From Galdieria sulphuraria (Eukaryota > Rhodophyta > Bangiophyceae > Galdieriales > Galdieriaceae), in the NCBI RefSeq assembly GCF_000341285.1, contig NW_005178457.1:1-64000 (forward strand): a DNA stretch of 64,000 nucleotides. The letters are read 5' to 3'. Positions within the stretch are counted from its first letter, which is position 1, and every line of letters begins with the position of its first letter. Shown here piece by piece: positions 43,882 to 53,844 of this stretch. Under the pieces are notes generated by a model. That model was given only the letters and a program-made list of their open reading frames with translations, searched no databases and was not told the DNA's origin. Position numbers and translations under genes: made by a program.

Positions 43882-45696
43882 ATGACGTCGAGATGCCCAA
43901 CGGAAAAATTTTCCGTTAGTAACCCTCACGTGGTATGGGCCTTTAAGAATTTCCTTCTCTCTTCAGATTCAAATCGAAGTCTTGAGGAGTTCTCGTTGCC
44001 ACGGATCAAGTCTTGTGAGAAAGATTCTCTTGTAGAGCAAATGACAGATCTCGGAAACTTTAATATAACAGTAACAACAAGTTCAGGAAATACTGTTACG
44101 GCGAATATTGCAGATATCATTGTATCTGCTTTGAATAGTACTAAAGTACAATACAGTGGAGTACCATTATATGAATGGTTGATTGGTAACGCATTTTCTT
44201 CCACAAATGGTGCTGATACTATGTTTGCACTTTATGCTCTGTATTTGGTGTTTTTTATGCATCTTGGTTTTGCCATGTTGACTGCAGGTTGTGTTCGAGC
44301 CAAGAACGCCAAGAATGCTTGTATGCTATTGTTGATCGACTGGGCAGTAGGAACTCTAGCTTATTATTTATTTGGTTATGGCTTTGCCTTTGGTGCCAAA
44401 CCTTCTGAAGGTGCTAGAGGATTCATTGGCTCTCATTTCTTTGCCATGTCTGGTGTTCCTACCAGAGATGCCAATCTTATCAGTGGATTTCCTTCCAATG
44501 AAATTATCGGTTATTTTTCTTCACTTCCTGGAGGTGCTAGAGCTCCTGCGGCAGATGACAGTGGTAGTTGGGGAAACATGTTGTTTCAATGGAGTTTTTG
44601 TATTACTGCTGCAGCTATTGTGAGTGGTTCTGTATGTGAAAGGGTTTCCGTGTTGGGATATACCATTTTTTCATTTTGGATGACGAGTTGGATATATCCT
44701 GTCTATGAGCATTGGGTATGGGACTCTTTTGGTTGGTTTGGTGCTGTGAAATCAGATGGACCTTTATTTGCTGGTAGTGGTTACATTGACTATGCAGGTT
44801 CTGGAGTAGTGCATACTATTGGAGGAGTTGCTGCTTTATGGGGTGCAATATTTGTGGGTCCAAGAATTGGAAGAATCGATAGCAATGGCAAAATGGTTCC
44901 TATACCTGGTCATAGTTCCGTTTTGGTGGTATTAGGAACGATGATTCTTATTTTTGGTTGGTATGGGTTCAATCCTGGTTCAGCTCTTGCCATTAGTTTG
45001 CCATCACAATACACTACAGTCATGCGATGTGCCATCAATACGACTATTGCACCTGCAGCAGCAGGAGTAGCTTCTATGATCATTACTCGAATACTTTACA
45101 AGAATTATGATGTGAATGCCATGTGCAATTGCATTATTGGTGGTTTAGTAGCTATTACTGCTCCTTGTTCTACTATTGAAAATTGGGCTGCAGTGATATG
45201 TGGAGTGGGTGCTGCGATAGTTTATCATGTGGGTTGTCGTGTGGAACAATGGCTTAAGATTGATGATCCTTTGGATGCGGTATCTGTTCATGCTTTATGT
45301 GGTAATTGGGGTTTGATTGTGGTTGGTTTATTTGCCGCGAGAGATGCACGTTATGCTGCTTATGGAAGTGCACCTGCTTGGGGTGCTTTTATGGGTGGAG
45401 GAGGAGACTTGTTGGCTTGTCAACTCATTGGTATATGTATTCTTTGGGGATGGGTCAGTGCTATGAGTATTTTTATGTTTTCAATCTTGAAATATTTTGG
45501 AATTCTTCGTGTCAGTCCTGAAGAGGAAATGGAAGGCTTGGATACTTCTAAACATGGAGGAGCATGTTATCCACCTGACTTTCCAGAAGAATATAAATTA
45601 AAGAGTATAGTGGATAACGACGAAGAGGTTCAATATGGTATGACAAAAGAAGAACAACAACAAGTAGTAATACCATCATCACATTTGTCAGCATAA
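43882..45696 (+). CDS. AMT: Ammonium transporter (AMT family)
   Basis: This plasma-membrane channel for ammonium uptake is a trimer of 11-TM subunits. The intronless gene encodes 604 aa. An N-terminal extension of about 90 residues precedes the first helix (DTMFALYALYLVFFMHLGFAMLTAGCVRAKN). A later in-frame Met (MTDLGNF, about residue 54) could be the true start. Conserved features are the DWAVGTLAYYLFGYG helix, the first pore His in the VVHTIGGVAALWGAIFVGPR segment, FGWYGFNPGSALAI, and the second pore His and signature in DAVSVHALCGNWGLIVVGLFA. The last 60 residues are a cytosolic tail with an EEEMEGLDTSKHGG element like the regulatory tail of plant AMT1. The plant/green type is likely. Confidence 0.95.
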   Translation: MTSRCPTEKFSVSNPHVVWAFKNFLLSSDSNRSLEEFSLPRIKSCEKDSLVEQMTDLGNFNITVTTSSGNTVTANIADIIVSALNSTKVQYSGVPLYEWLIGNAFSSTNGADTMFALYALYLVFFMHLGFAMLTAGCVRAKNAKNACMLLLIDWAVGTLAYYLFGYGFAFGAKPSEGARGFIGSHFFAMSGVPTRDANLISGFPSNEIIGYFSSLPGGARAPAADDSGSWGNMLFQWSFCITAAAIVSGSVCERVSVLGYTIFSFWMTSWIYPVYEHWVWDSFGWFGAVKSDGPLFAGSGYIDYAGSGVVHTIGGVAALWGAIFVGPRIGRIDSNGKMVPIPGHSSVLVVLGTMILIFGWYGFNPGSALAISLPSQYTTVMRCAINTTIAPAAAGVASMIITRILYKNYDVNAMCNCIIGGLVAITAPCSTIENWAAVICGVGAAIVYHVGCRVEQWLKIDDPLDAVSVHALCGNWGLIVVGLFAARDARYAAYGSAPAWGAFMGGGGDLLACQLIGICILWGWVSAMSIFMFSILKYFGILRVSPEEEMEGLDTSKHGGACYPPDFPEEYKLKSIVDNDEEVQYGMTKEEQQQVVIPSSHLSA

Positions 45697-45914
45697 ACCT
45701 ATTTTATATTCTGTTGTGGTTGAAATAGATTTGCGTTATGTTTGTATTTCCGTGGATCCCATGTATTTCTATACATAAGGAACTCTGGAAAGACTTGATA
45801 AAGTTTGAAATTTGTGGATGAATGGAAGTTTATCATTTTGGAAAAGAAAGTTGGTTAAACTCCATCTTTTATCCTAGTCAACCATATATAGTCTTCAACT
45901 TGAAATGACACAAT

Positions 45915-47705
45915 ATGCACTTACACCATTCTATTGGACAATCCATTTGTGGTATTCCAATTCCTTCCCTTATGTGGTGGTGGTGGTGCCTACCAAAGGT
46001 TTCATTATCCTCTTGGTTTGTAACAAGTTCAGTTTGTCAAAAATGGTTCAACCCTTCCTTTCCTAAGAATATTGGGTCTATTCTTTTAGGAACACTGTGG
46101 TTGGTTGTATCATTTTTACTGTTGTGTTGTATACTTGCCATTGTTTCTGCTCTGCGACACTGGCTCGTCCATAGTTACCGCTGGTTGTTCACACCATGTT
46201 ATAGAAAGATACCTTTTGCAGGAAAACCTCAGCAATTGCAGTGGTGGAGATATCTTTTTTATGGTCATTCCTCTTATGCCGCTGTTATGGCTTCTCCCAA
46301 TGAAATTGCCAGATGGTTCCTTCAAACAAGAACCAAGTTGCACTCCTATCTATTCAGTTATTGTTTTATGTTTCTTGCCCCAAGAATAGCGTTGGTTTCA
46401 CCAGAAGCAGCTAAACATGTGATGGTGAAGAATGTACGCAATTATGTGAAACCTCCCATGGTGCGACAAGGTTTATCCAATTTGTTGGGTAACAAAGGTA
46501 TCTTATTAGCTGAAGGAGATGATCATGCTAGACAACGGAGAATTATTTTACCAGCTTTTCATTTCGATGCATTGGTTCATTTGGGTCCCATTTTTCGTGC
46601 ACAAGGACAACAGGTCGTTCAACGTTGGTTAAATAGACCAGAGGAAGCTATCGATGTGCACTTGGATATGACACAAGTGACGATGAATGTGATTGCGTTG
46701 GCAGCATTTGGATATGATCCCAATACGGACTCTGGTCAAGAGTTGTATCGAGCTTATCGAGATATCTTTACACAGAGACCACCATCGAGAATGTTAGCCA
46801 TGTTGTTTTCATTGTTACCCAGTTGGTTGTTACAAAGTATGCCCTTATCAAGGTTGTTAAGAAGACAACAGAGTAATGTACGACTGGTGAAGAAAAAAGT
46901 AACAGAAATTGTACAAAAACGACGTGAAGAATATGAAGCTTTGTTGGTTAAGGATAGCAATGCAATGGGAAAGTCTACAACAAATAGAGATTTATTGGAT
47001 ATGTTGGTGGCTGCTAGAGATCCCGAGTTGGAAAAGAAAAGTTCCCATTTGCCTTATTTGACGGATGAAGAAATTACCAGTCAAGCATTGACATTTATGG
47101 CAGCTGGACAAGTTACTACAGCAGTGTTATTATCTTGGACACTGTTCGAATTGAGTATCCATCCCAGTGCTCAAGAAAAACTGAGACAAGAATTACAAAC
47201 AATGGAGACCACTTTATCGACACAAGATATTACTGAAATGGTACAGCATTTAGATAAGTTGGAGTATTTGGATGTTGTTTTACATGAAAGCCTTCGATTA
47301 CATCCACCAGTATTATTTATTACTAGACAAGCGGTACAAGATGATGAAATTTTAGGTTTTCCCATTTCTCAAGGTGCTATTGTCAACATTCCTATTGTAG
47401 CATTGCATCGAGATCCTGAACAATGGGGACCTGATGCTGAAAGTTTTCGTCCCGAACGTTTTTTATCCAGTGACAAGAACAATGTTGTTATACAACGACA
47501 TGCCATGGCTTGGTTACCTTTTTTGTATGGAACTCGAGCTTGTACAGGTCAAAGATTTGCCATGTTGGAAGCAAAGACCATTCTTTTTGAACTATTGACA
47601 AAAGTATCTGTACGTTTACAACCAGGTTGTGAAGTTAAAGGATATGGAATGGTTTCTGTCCCTCGAGATGTTCGTTTGCAAGTTGTTGATTTGCATAAAG
47701 AATAA
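45915..47705 (+). CDS. Cytochrome P450 monooxygenase
   Basis: This membrane-bound heme oxygenase is intronless and 596 aa long. The N-terminus holds one or two hydrophobic stretches (about 50-80), so it is membrane-anchored. Family motifs: the I-helix reads FMAAGQVTT (about 394-402), the K-helix ESLRLHPP (ExxR at 458-461), the PERF-type FRPERFL, and heme loop PFLYGTRACTGQRFA with Cys about 543. The I-helix normally reads (A/G)Gx(D/E)T(T/S). Here Val stands where the acid belongs, which may alter proton delivery or point to a non-monooxygenase reaction. The CYP4/CYP97-like clan is a guess from the heme loop and length. Confidence 0.93.
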   Translation: MHLHHSIGQSICGIPIPSLMWWWWCLPKVSLSSWFVTSSVCQKWFNPSFPKNIGSILLGTLWLVVSFLLLCCILAIVSALRHWLVHSYRWLFTPCYRKIPFAGKPQQLQWWRYLFYGHSSYAAVMASPNEIARWFLQTRTKLHSYLFSYCFMFLAPRIALVSPEAAKHVMVKNVRNYVKPPMVRQGLSNLLGNKGILLAEGDDHARQRRIILPAFHFDALVHLGPIFRAQGQQVVQRWLNRPEEAIDVHLDMTQVTMNVIALAAFGYDPNTDSGQELYRAYRDIFTQRPPSRMLAMLFSLLPSWLLQSMPLSRLLRRQQSNVRLVKKKVTEIVQKRREEYEALLVKDSNAMGKSTTNRDLLDMLVAARDPELEKKSSHLPYLTDEEITSQALTFMAAGQVTTAVLLSWTLFELSIHPSAQEKLRQELQTMETTLSTQDITEMVQHLDKLEYLDVVLHESLRLHPPVLFITRQAVQDDEILGFPISQGAIVNIPIVALHRDPEQWGPDAESFRPERFLSSDKNNVVIQRHAMAWLPFLYGTRACTGQRFAMLEAKTILFELLTKVSVRLQPGCEVKGYGMVSVPRDVRLQVVDLHKE

Positions 47706-47781
47706 AATGGTGGATGTTGATGATAGATAATGGTTCTTTACTACTACAAAAGAATGAAATTTTTTTGATTTTCTTCATAAA

Positions 47782-48895
47782 ATGAATTCACTGTTTTCAA
47801 AACTGAGATTGACTGGAAAGATAGCAATCATAACGGGTGGTGCAAGAGTAAGTGGTGGTGGTGTTGAAAACAATAGAAAGATATCGCTATTGGATAATCC
47901 AGGGTATCGGTAAAAACTTTGCCAAAACATTGGCTCAAGCAGGAACCCAGTCTGTGGGTCTCTTGGATTGGGATGCTACTGGTTGTCATAATACGTGTGA
48001 TGAGTTGCAACAACAGTTTCCAGATACACTATTTATACCGTATCAAGTGGTAAGGTATGAGGTTCAAGTAGGATGCCTTTTCACGGGTATATTAGGACGT
48101 CTCACAAAAGGAGTCGATTGAAAAGGTCATCGACGACTTTGCCAACAGTCAAGGAAAACGACTTGATAGTGAGTAGAGAAAAAGAGGACATAGCGATAAA
48201 CAAAGAAGAATGACGGGTGAATGTCATAGTTGCTTGTAACAACGCTGCAATTATATATAGTGGTATCGACGCTTCCTTTGCTGCAGAGAATACAAGTTTA
48301 GAACAATGGCAAAAGACCATACAAGTCAATCTTACTGCAAGTAGTGTCTTTGGGATGTTTGGAGAGAAGTTGTGATGTGCTGATATAGGGAGTGTTTCTG
48401 TGTTGTCAAGCGGAAGCCAAGTGGATGATACCCAGAAGATATGGAAAAATCATCAACATAGCTTCCATGTCAGGTGAGAAATGGATATGAGTGGCCTAGA
48501 GAGATGGATGGATGATGTTGGGTTAGGACACATCGTCAATCATCCTCAAAAACATGTTGCTTATCATACTGCCAAAGCAGGCGTAGTCCATTTGACGAAG
48601 ACTTTGGGAGCTGAATGGGCTGAGAAAGGAATTCATGTGAATTGTATTTCACCAGGTTATATGGATACTTGGCAAACTGCTTGTAAGTATTTGTGATGGC
48701 TATGCTCTGGTTGATAAATGTCTGCTAGTCGAACAAGTAAAACCATTGCGAGAATACTGGATACAGTTGACTCCTGCTAAACGATTGGGACAAGTAGAAG
48801 ACTTGGAAGGTCCTTTTCTACTGTTGGCAAGTGATGCAAGTTCATTTATGTATGGTTCAGAAATAATTGTTGATGGGGGTTATTGTCTTTGGTGA
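47782..48895 (+). CDS. Short-chain dehydrogenase/reductase, polyol (mannitol/xylulose) type
   Basis: This is an NAD(P)-dependent oxidoreductase of about 260 aa. Exons set by frame and motif continuity: 47782-47847, 47903-48049, 48096-48168, 48230 to about 48340, about 48400-48473, about 48530-48683 and about 48734-48895. The joins inside 48330-48410 are the least sure. Motifs: ITGGAR|GIG nucleotide-binding loop across intron 1, ACNNAAI (NNAG-like), NIASMSG and the catalytic Tyr-x-x-x-Lys in YHTAKAG. The end [22 protein letters not shown] resembles fungal mannitol dehydrogenase/L-xylulose reductase. Galdieria grows on many sugars and polyols, so a polyol role fits, but substrate is inference. 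Confidence 0.85.
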
Positions 48896-49231
48896 TAAAG
48901 AAATACTTTTCCTTTCACTATAGCTACTAGTGAGTGTTGATAGTCAACAAACAATGCGCAAGTTTTTTATTCTAACAGTAAATAGTATCATATTTTTTTG
49001 ATCTTATACGAACCAAGTATATCGCTACCCAGTATTTTCAAAATACTAGAGTGCCAAAATTGGACTTCATACTGCAAGCAACGATAAAACTTGTTCGGAA
49101 CACACAAACACACACAACTAAAACTCATTCACAAACACCAGTCAACAAAATATCTATGTACAACTGTAGAAGTTTGTAACAGGTATATACACAACCTCTG
49201 TACACACTAGTTACCACAAACAACTCGTTTT
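48896..49231. other. Convergent spacer between SDR and UBE2H genes
   Basis: About 335 bp. No coding feature is seen. A CA-rich stretch (ACACACAAACACACACAAC, about 49099) is present. Confidence 0.5.
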
Positions 49232-50068
49232 CTAAACAAAAATGCCGCTTTCCACCACAGAGGAACCTGCAACACCAACTTGCTTGCCTGAAATTTCTGA
49301 ACAACTAGCTTCATTGTCTTCCAAGTCACTCCACTCCGAGTCGTTGTCGCTGTCATCTTCCAACTCTTTCTTGGAAGAAGACGCAAAAAGACTGGGATGT
49401 GCATACCTTTGGACATAATCTTTCACCTAATAATATTTATGTCTCTCTCTTGAGTAATCTGTTTCTACTAGTCGTCAACAACATAAAACTCACCTTGGCT
49501 ACATACTTTTCTGGTTCTCTCATTTCCAAAGCAGCTGCCTCGCCATTCAAGGGGTCTGAGGGATTCGGATAAGTCAAAAGTTGAGGCAAAAATACTTCAA
49601 AAATGTTGACCAAGTCAAACATAGGTGACCATGTCTGGTTAATAACGTCCAAACAAACTGACCCTGACCTAACCACACTCTAAAGTAAAAAACTCAAAAC
49701 CCAATAGGACACCAGTAACTTACATTTCGTCTACGTTGGGGTGATAAATACGGTTGACGAACCCAATGGAAGGTGACTTGTAGGGATAAGCTTCTGGAAG
49801 CGTGACGTGTACCTTCCAAACACCGCCCTCATAAGGTGCTAAGAAATACGCGTTAGAAAATTCAAGAGTTCAGAAAACAAGACCTACTATCTACTGGACC
49901 ACAAAACTTGACAAAGAAATCCCCCACTCGGTCATTTTCTGCTAGTTCTACTTCATACTCTGCCATCATCCTACCAGGAGTCAGTATATCCTGCTTCACA
50001 CTTCCAAAAGGGTTTATTACTCACAATTTCATCAAGTCCGTTTCTCTTCGTTTACTTGGCGACGCCAT
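49232..50068 (-). CDS. UBE2H: Ubiquitin-conjugating enzyme E2, UBE2H/Ubc8 type
   Basis: This enzyme carries ubiquitin from E1 to substrate-bound E3. The yeast ortholog acts in degradation of gluconeogenic enzymes (GID pathway) and the animal one in the CTLH complex. Five exons (50068-50025, 49970-49888, 49838-49724, 49668-49494, 49426-49232) encode 203 aa. The sequence runs [50 protein letters not shown], then the active-site Cys in [31 protein letters not shown]. The acidic C-terminal tail ([21 protein letters not shown]) is typical of UBE2H. All four introns are GT-AG (49-67 nt), and joins match the family without gaps. Confidence 0.93.
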
Positions 50069-50435
50069 TGTACTCAAAAAAAAAAGACAACCCAACCACC
50101 AAAAAAAAGCGGAAACAAATGCTTCAAAAAATCGAAGAATACTCAACTGATTTCAGAAGGAGGGGTTTGGCTTTTTCTAGCCCCGAATTTCCGCCTGATT
50201 CTTCCTTCCAAAGCAAAAACTGCTTTTTGTTGTAGAAGGGAGATTACGAGGGTGCGTTCAACAGACAGCCCGCTCTGTTTCAATTTGAAGAAGAGGTTTT
50301 GTTGTTCAGAGCGCAGGTCTGGAATAGGAAAAGGAGGGCCGTATGCTGTATAGTATGGATTGATGGGCAAGTAGTCAAGAGAGAAATGTTTTTCTGGTCA
50401 TTTTCTTGATAGCAGTATCCTATTTTTACGCCAAT
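50069..50435. other. Divergent promoter, UBE2H and coiled-coil gene
   Basis: A 367-bp region with no gene. It holds an AGCCCGC box at 50267-50273. Confidence 0.5.
50267..50273 (+). promoter_or_regulatory. AGCCCGC box upstream of coiled-coil gene
   Basis: It shares the first seven bases of the E2F-like motif of RNR1, 163 bp before the ATG at 50436. The last two bases differ (TC instead of CA), so it is a weaker case. It is also about 200 bp from the divergent UBE2H start. Confidence 0.35.
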
Positions 50436-51797
50436 ATGAATTCTCCACCAGAAGAAGAAGTTTCTATTTGGAATACTGTTCAAGAACTTGTTTCTTTAGA
50501 AAAGGATATCTATCGAGTAAAAGTGAACCAAAGGGATGCAAGGAATAGTGATAAAGAAGACTGGAGAATGGAATATAGAGAACACTTGCGATCGAAAGCA
50601 GCCAAGAGACAACAACTGTTGGAATCACTGGAAAAGGGATTGAAAAGCTGTGGTTTGGATACTTTGCGACAGACAAGAGCAGGAACAACGGATCGTTGCT
50701 TATCTGGAAAAGATAATTTGAAAAGGAATGACAATACGTGGAATCAACAAATAGAGAAAACTCAAGAAGGTGAACCAAAGCAAGTGTTCGAGTCATCGTT
50801 AAGAGAAAGAGACTCGGTGGCTTGCAAGTTGGATTTTGAAACAGCTCAGGGTAGAGACAAGTTTCAAAAACCTTCCAAATATTCTACAGTGGAAGACAAT
50901 CACGTTATGAGTGAGCAAGAGTTGCAAAGAGAGTATATTCAACTCAAGAGACAATGTCATACCCTTTTGGCTGAGAATGAAACATTGGAGCAAAACTGTC
51001 ATAGCTTGGAAAATTTGATAAAAACTCAAAGGAAACATATGGAATATTATGAAGAAGAGTTGGAACAAATGTCCAAAAAACTTTATCCTTCTCCACTAGA
51101 AGAGAAAACCAACATTCAAAGAGAGTCAAGAGATGGCCATGAGAAAGGGATTGTAGAAAATGCTTCGCGACAGTTTCAAGAAATTTCAGAGTCGATCCAA
51201 CAACAAATGCAACTGAAATATCGTCTACAAGAACAGATTGACTCTTTAGAAGAGCACAAGGAAGAGTTGGAAAGGACAGTAAATCATTTACAGACTACAA
51301 AGGAAGAGTTGCAAGACAATATACGGAAATTGGAAAGCCATGTCCAAAATTTGGAACAGAAAAAACAAATTTCTTTGGATACTCTTCATTCCATGTTTCA
51401 ACAAATACAAACTGAAGTTTCTAGAAGTATACGAGGAAAACATTATGTCACTCAGTTAGCAACCGATGTGGTTCATACGATATCATCCTATGATGGAGAT
51501 AATGGTATGGTTCATCAACCAGAGGCAACTATGAATACGAATGCTATTACTATCAAAGCAATTTCCAAGTTACAAGAGAAAATGTATAGTTTACAAGATG
51601 CTTTGTCGCATTCACAAGAAGAAGCAAACCGCTACAAGAAAGCTTTGTATGCTTTAAGAGAAGAACATGAAATGACTATTCAAAGATATGGCAAAGAGTT
51701 TCAGATACTCGTTCAAGAATTACATCGAGTAAGAGTAGGACAACGCAAACGGAACAAAGATCATGGAAATAGATCTTTTCTATCTCAATTACGTTAG
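50436..51797 (+). CDS. Coiled-coil protein
   Basis: The intronless frame is 453 aa from the ATG at 50436. Nearly the whole length is acidic/basic coiled coil (Leu/Gln/Glu/Lys-rich heptads, e.g. EQIDSLEEHKEELERTVNHLQ), with a short break around residue 120. The C-terminal part (ISKLQEKMYSLQDALSHS...RVRVGQRKRNKDHG) is basic. No family is recognised. Coiled-coil proteins at centrosomes, the cytokinetic apparatus or vesicle tethers all look like this. The AGCCCGC box upstream hints at cell-cycle expression. Confidence 0.65.
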   Translation: MNSPPEEEVSIWNTVQELVSLEKDIYRVKVNQRDARNSDKEDWRMEYREHLRSKAAKRQQLLESLEKGLKSCGLDTLRQTRAGTTDRCLSGKDNLKRNDNTWNQQIEKTQEGEPKQVFESSLRERDSVACKLDFETAQGRDKFQKPSKYSTVEDNHVMSEQELQREYIQLKRQCHTLLAENETLEQNCHSLENLIKTQRKHMEYYEEELEQMSKKLYPSPLEEKTNIQRESRDGHEKGIVENASRQFQEISESIQQQMQLKYRLQEQIDSLEEHKEELERTVNHLQTTKEELQDNIRKLESHVQNLEQKKQISLDTLHSMFQQIQTEVSRSIRGKHYVTQLATDVVHTISSYDGDNGMVHQPEATMNTNAITIKAISKLQEKMYSLQDALSHSQEEANRYKKALYALREEHEMTIQRYGKEFQILVQELHRVRVGQRKRNKDHGNRSFLSQLR

Positions 51798-52259
51798 AAT
51801 TCGTATTTGAATCTATTCCTAAAAGAAAGAGTTGAAATTCTATCCGTTTTTACTGAAAATATTCGATTTGGTTGCTTTTCCATGGAATGAAATTACCATT
51901 TCGTCTCGTGTTGTGGGACATTTGAGAATTGCAGCGGTACCCAAAACCCCTCTTGTCTTGGTCAGCTTTTGGTTGTACCTGAAGACTTGTATTGTGTCCT
52001 TTTATATTATTAAAGAATCTACGGTTTTCCAACCTTTAGATAACTACAAAACACCACATAAAGGGTACTCAGATTGCAAAGGGTCTTTTGGTTTTTGTCT
52101 TTCGATGTGGTTGGTTGAGGTTCTGGCCTTTAGTCTTTAGTACTTTGTTTGCCTTGTATAACCAATCGACATATTTAAGTTCGAATATATAGATATATAT
52201 ATATATTGAGAGTACCTATTCATAATTACTCTTTGGTGGAATCAACGACTTTATATAAC
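51798..52259. other. Spacer before CELF-like gene
   Basis: A 460-bp region. A 102-codon open stretch starting at 51832 has no ATG and no recognisable motif, so I read this as 3' and 5' untranslated sequence. An AT/TA run lies just before the next start (about 52188). Confidence 0.45.
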
Positions 52260-53755
52260 ATGGGTGACCTACAACAGGGATCTACTATAGCTACTGCGGA
52301 AAGTTTAAGTCATATTTCAAGCAACTATCATGCTATGACCCAATCCCCTTCTACGAGATTGTTTAAAGATAGTCCATGCAAGATCTTTATTGGACAGTTA
52401 CCGTCAAATGTAGTGGAAGAGGACCTTCGCAGGATTTGTGAACCCTATGGAACTGTGCTAGAAACAACTATTGTCAGGAATCGTATGACCAATCAGTCAA
52501 GGGGTTGTGGATTTTGTGTCTTTCATAATAGGGAAGAAGCAGACAACGCCATTCAGGCTCTCCACGGTACGAAACCTTTTCCCAGTGGTTCCAAACCGTT
52601 ACAAGTACGACTAGCTGAGAAGAATAGCGACTTTTCAGAAACCAAACTTTATATTGGTCACTTGGAACCTATTGTGGAAGAACAACAACTACGAAATGCT
52701 TTTACCAAGTTTGGAGAGATAGTGGACGTCAATATTGTTCGGCCTAGGAATGTGGATAATCAACATAACTCACCTTACAACTATGGATTTGTAGAATTTT
52801 CTGGTAACGAAGCAGCGGATAATGCTATTTTATCTGCAAAGAATGGACAAGTGTGGTTAGAAAATGGGAAGCCTTTGACTGAAGTGAGATATGCGAGACT
52901 TTCACGCAATCGTTATGGAAGAAATAGCGATGGATATTACAAAGAACGTGGTATTCCAGAAGCTATGCTTTATGATCCTAATGTTGCATTGGAAGGTTGG
53001 CCAGGAATGGATACGAATGCTTTAAGTTCACCTCCTATGATACCCTCCACTTCTTATTTTCCTCCTCCTCCTTTCAACTATTTTCCCTTTTCCAATCATG
53101 TTGCTAGTCATGTTATGTTGGATTCGAATGGAAATGAAGTGACTACTCCCAAGAGTTCAGATAATGAAGAAGCCAATTCACAAGAAGGCTTTGTGAATCA
53201 ACCTAATTTAGTCAATTATTTTCCATATGGTATGTATCCTAGTGGTCCTGCATTAGGTGCTATGTGGAATCCTGAATATGGAGATCCCAAAAACCAATAT
53301 AGTTCAACCAATTGGTTTCCATCTATGTATCCTTATTCACCGGAATATGCGGAATACTTGGCTGCTGCTGCTGGTGCCAATGCGCCTTCCTTTGAAACAC
53401 AACAGAATCGAGTTCGAGGTCCATCTGAATGCAACTTGTTTGTATACGGAATTCCACCTGATTGGGACGATGCAATGTTGGCTAATTTGTTTCTTCCTTT
53501 TGGCAAGTTGCTTTCTTCGAACGTGTTTATTGATAAGCGTACACAAAGGAGTAAAGGATTTGGTAAGTATTATGTTTGCCATTGGAATATATTCATAGAT
53601 ATTCAATATGTCTTTATTCAACAGGCTTTGTAAGTTATGCTTATCCTGACTCGGCACATATGGCTATTGCCATGTTGAATGGAATGACATTACCAAATGG
53701 TAGAACACTCAAAGTTTCTTTAAAGAAAGAGAAGAATGATAACAATTCAGAATAA
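52260..53755 (+). CDS. CELF/Bruno-like RNA-binding protein with three RRMs
   Basis: Two exons (52260-53562, 53625-53755) encode 477 aa. RRM1 begins PCKIFIGQLPSNVVEEDLRR with RNP1 SRGCGFCVF. RRM2 begins TKLYIGHLEPIVEEQQLRNAF with RNP1 YNYGFVEF. A Pro/Ser/Tyr-rich linker follows, then RRM3 begins ECNLFVYGIPPDWDDAMLANLFLPFG with RNP1 SKGFG|FVSY, which spans the 62-nt intron. Two tandem RRMs, a long divergent linker and a C-terminal RRM (with the GxNLFVYxIPxxW start) is the CELF/Bruno architecture. These proteins bind GU-rich mRNA elements and control splicing, translation or decay. Specific orthology within the family is unproven. Confidence 0.92.
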
Positions 53756-53844
53756 ATATTTCTCTTTCATTGATTGATCGATCATTGCATATATTTATAT
53801 ATATATATATATAAATACATATTATAAAAAATTTTTGGGTGAAA

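Noticed and set aside
51832-52140. 102-codon open stretch between the coiled-coil and CELF genes
   Set aside because: No ATG start, hydrophobic random-looking sequence, and located where 3' and 5' untranslated regions are expected.
53337-53657. 106-codon minus-strand frame opposite RRM3 of the CELF-like gene
   Set aside because: It lies antisense to clearly conserved coding sequence and has no motif of its own.
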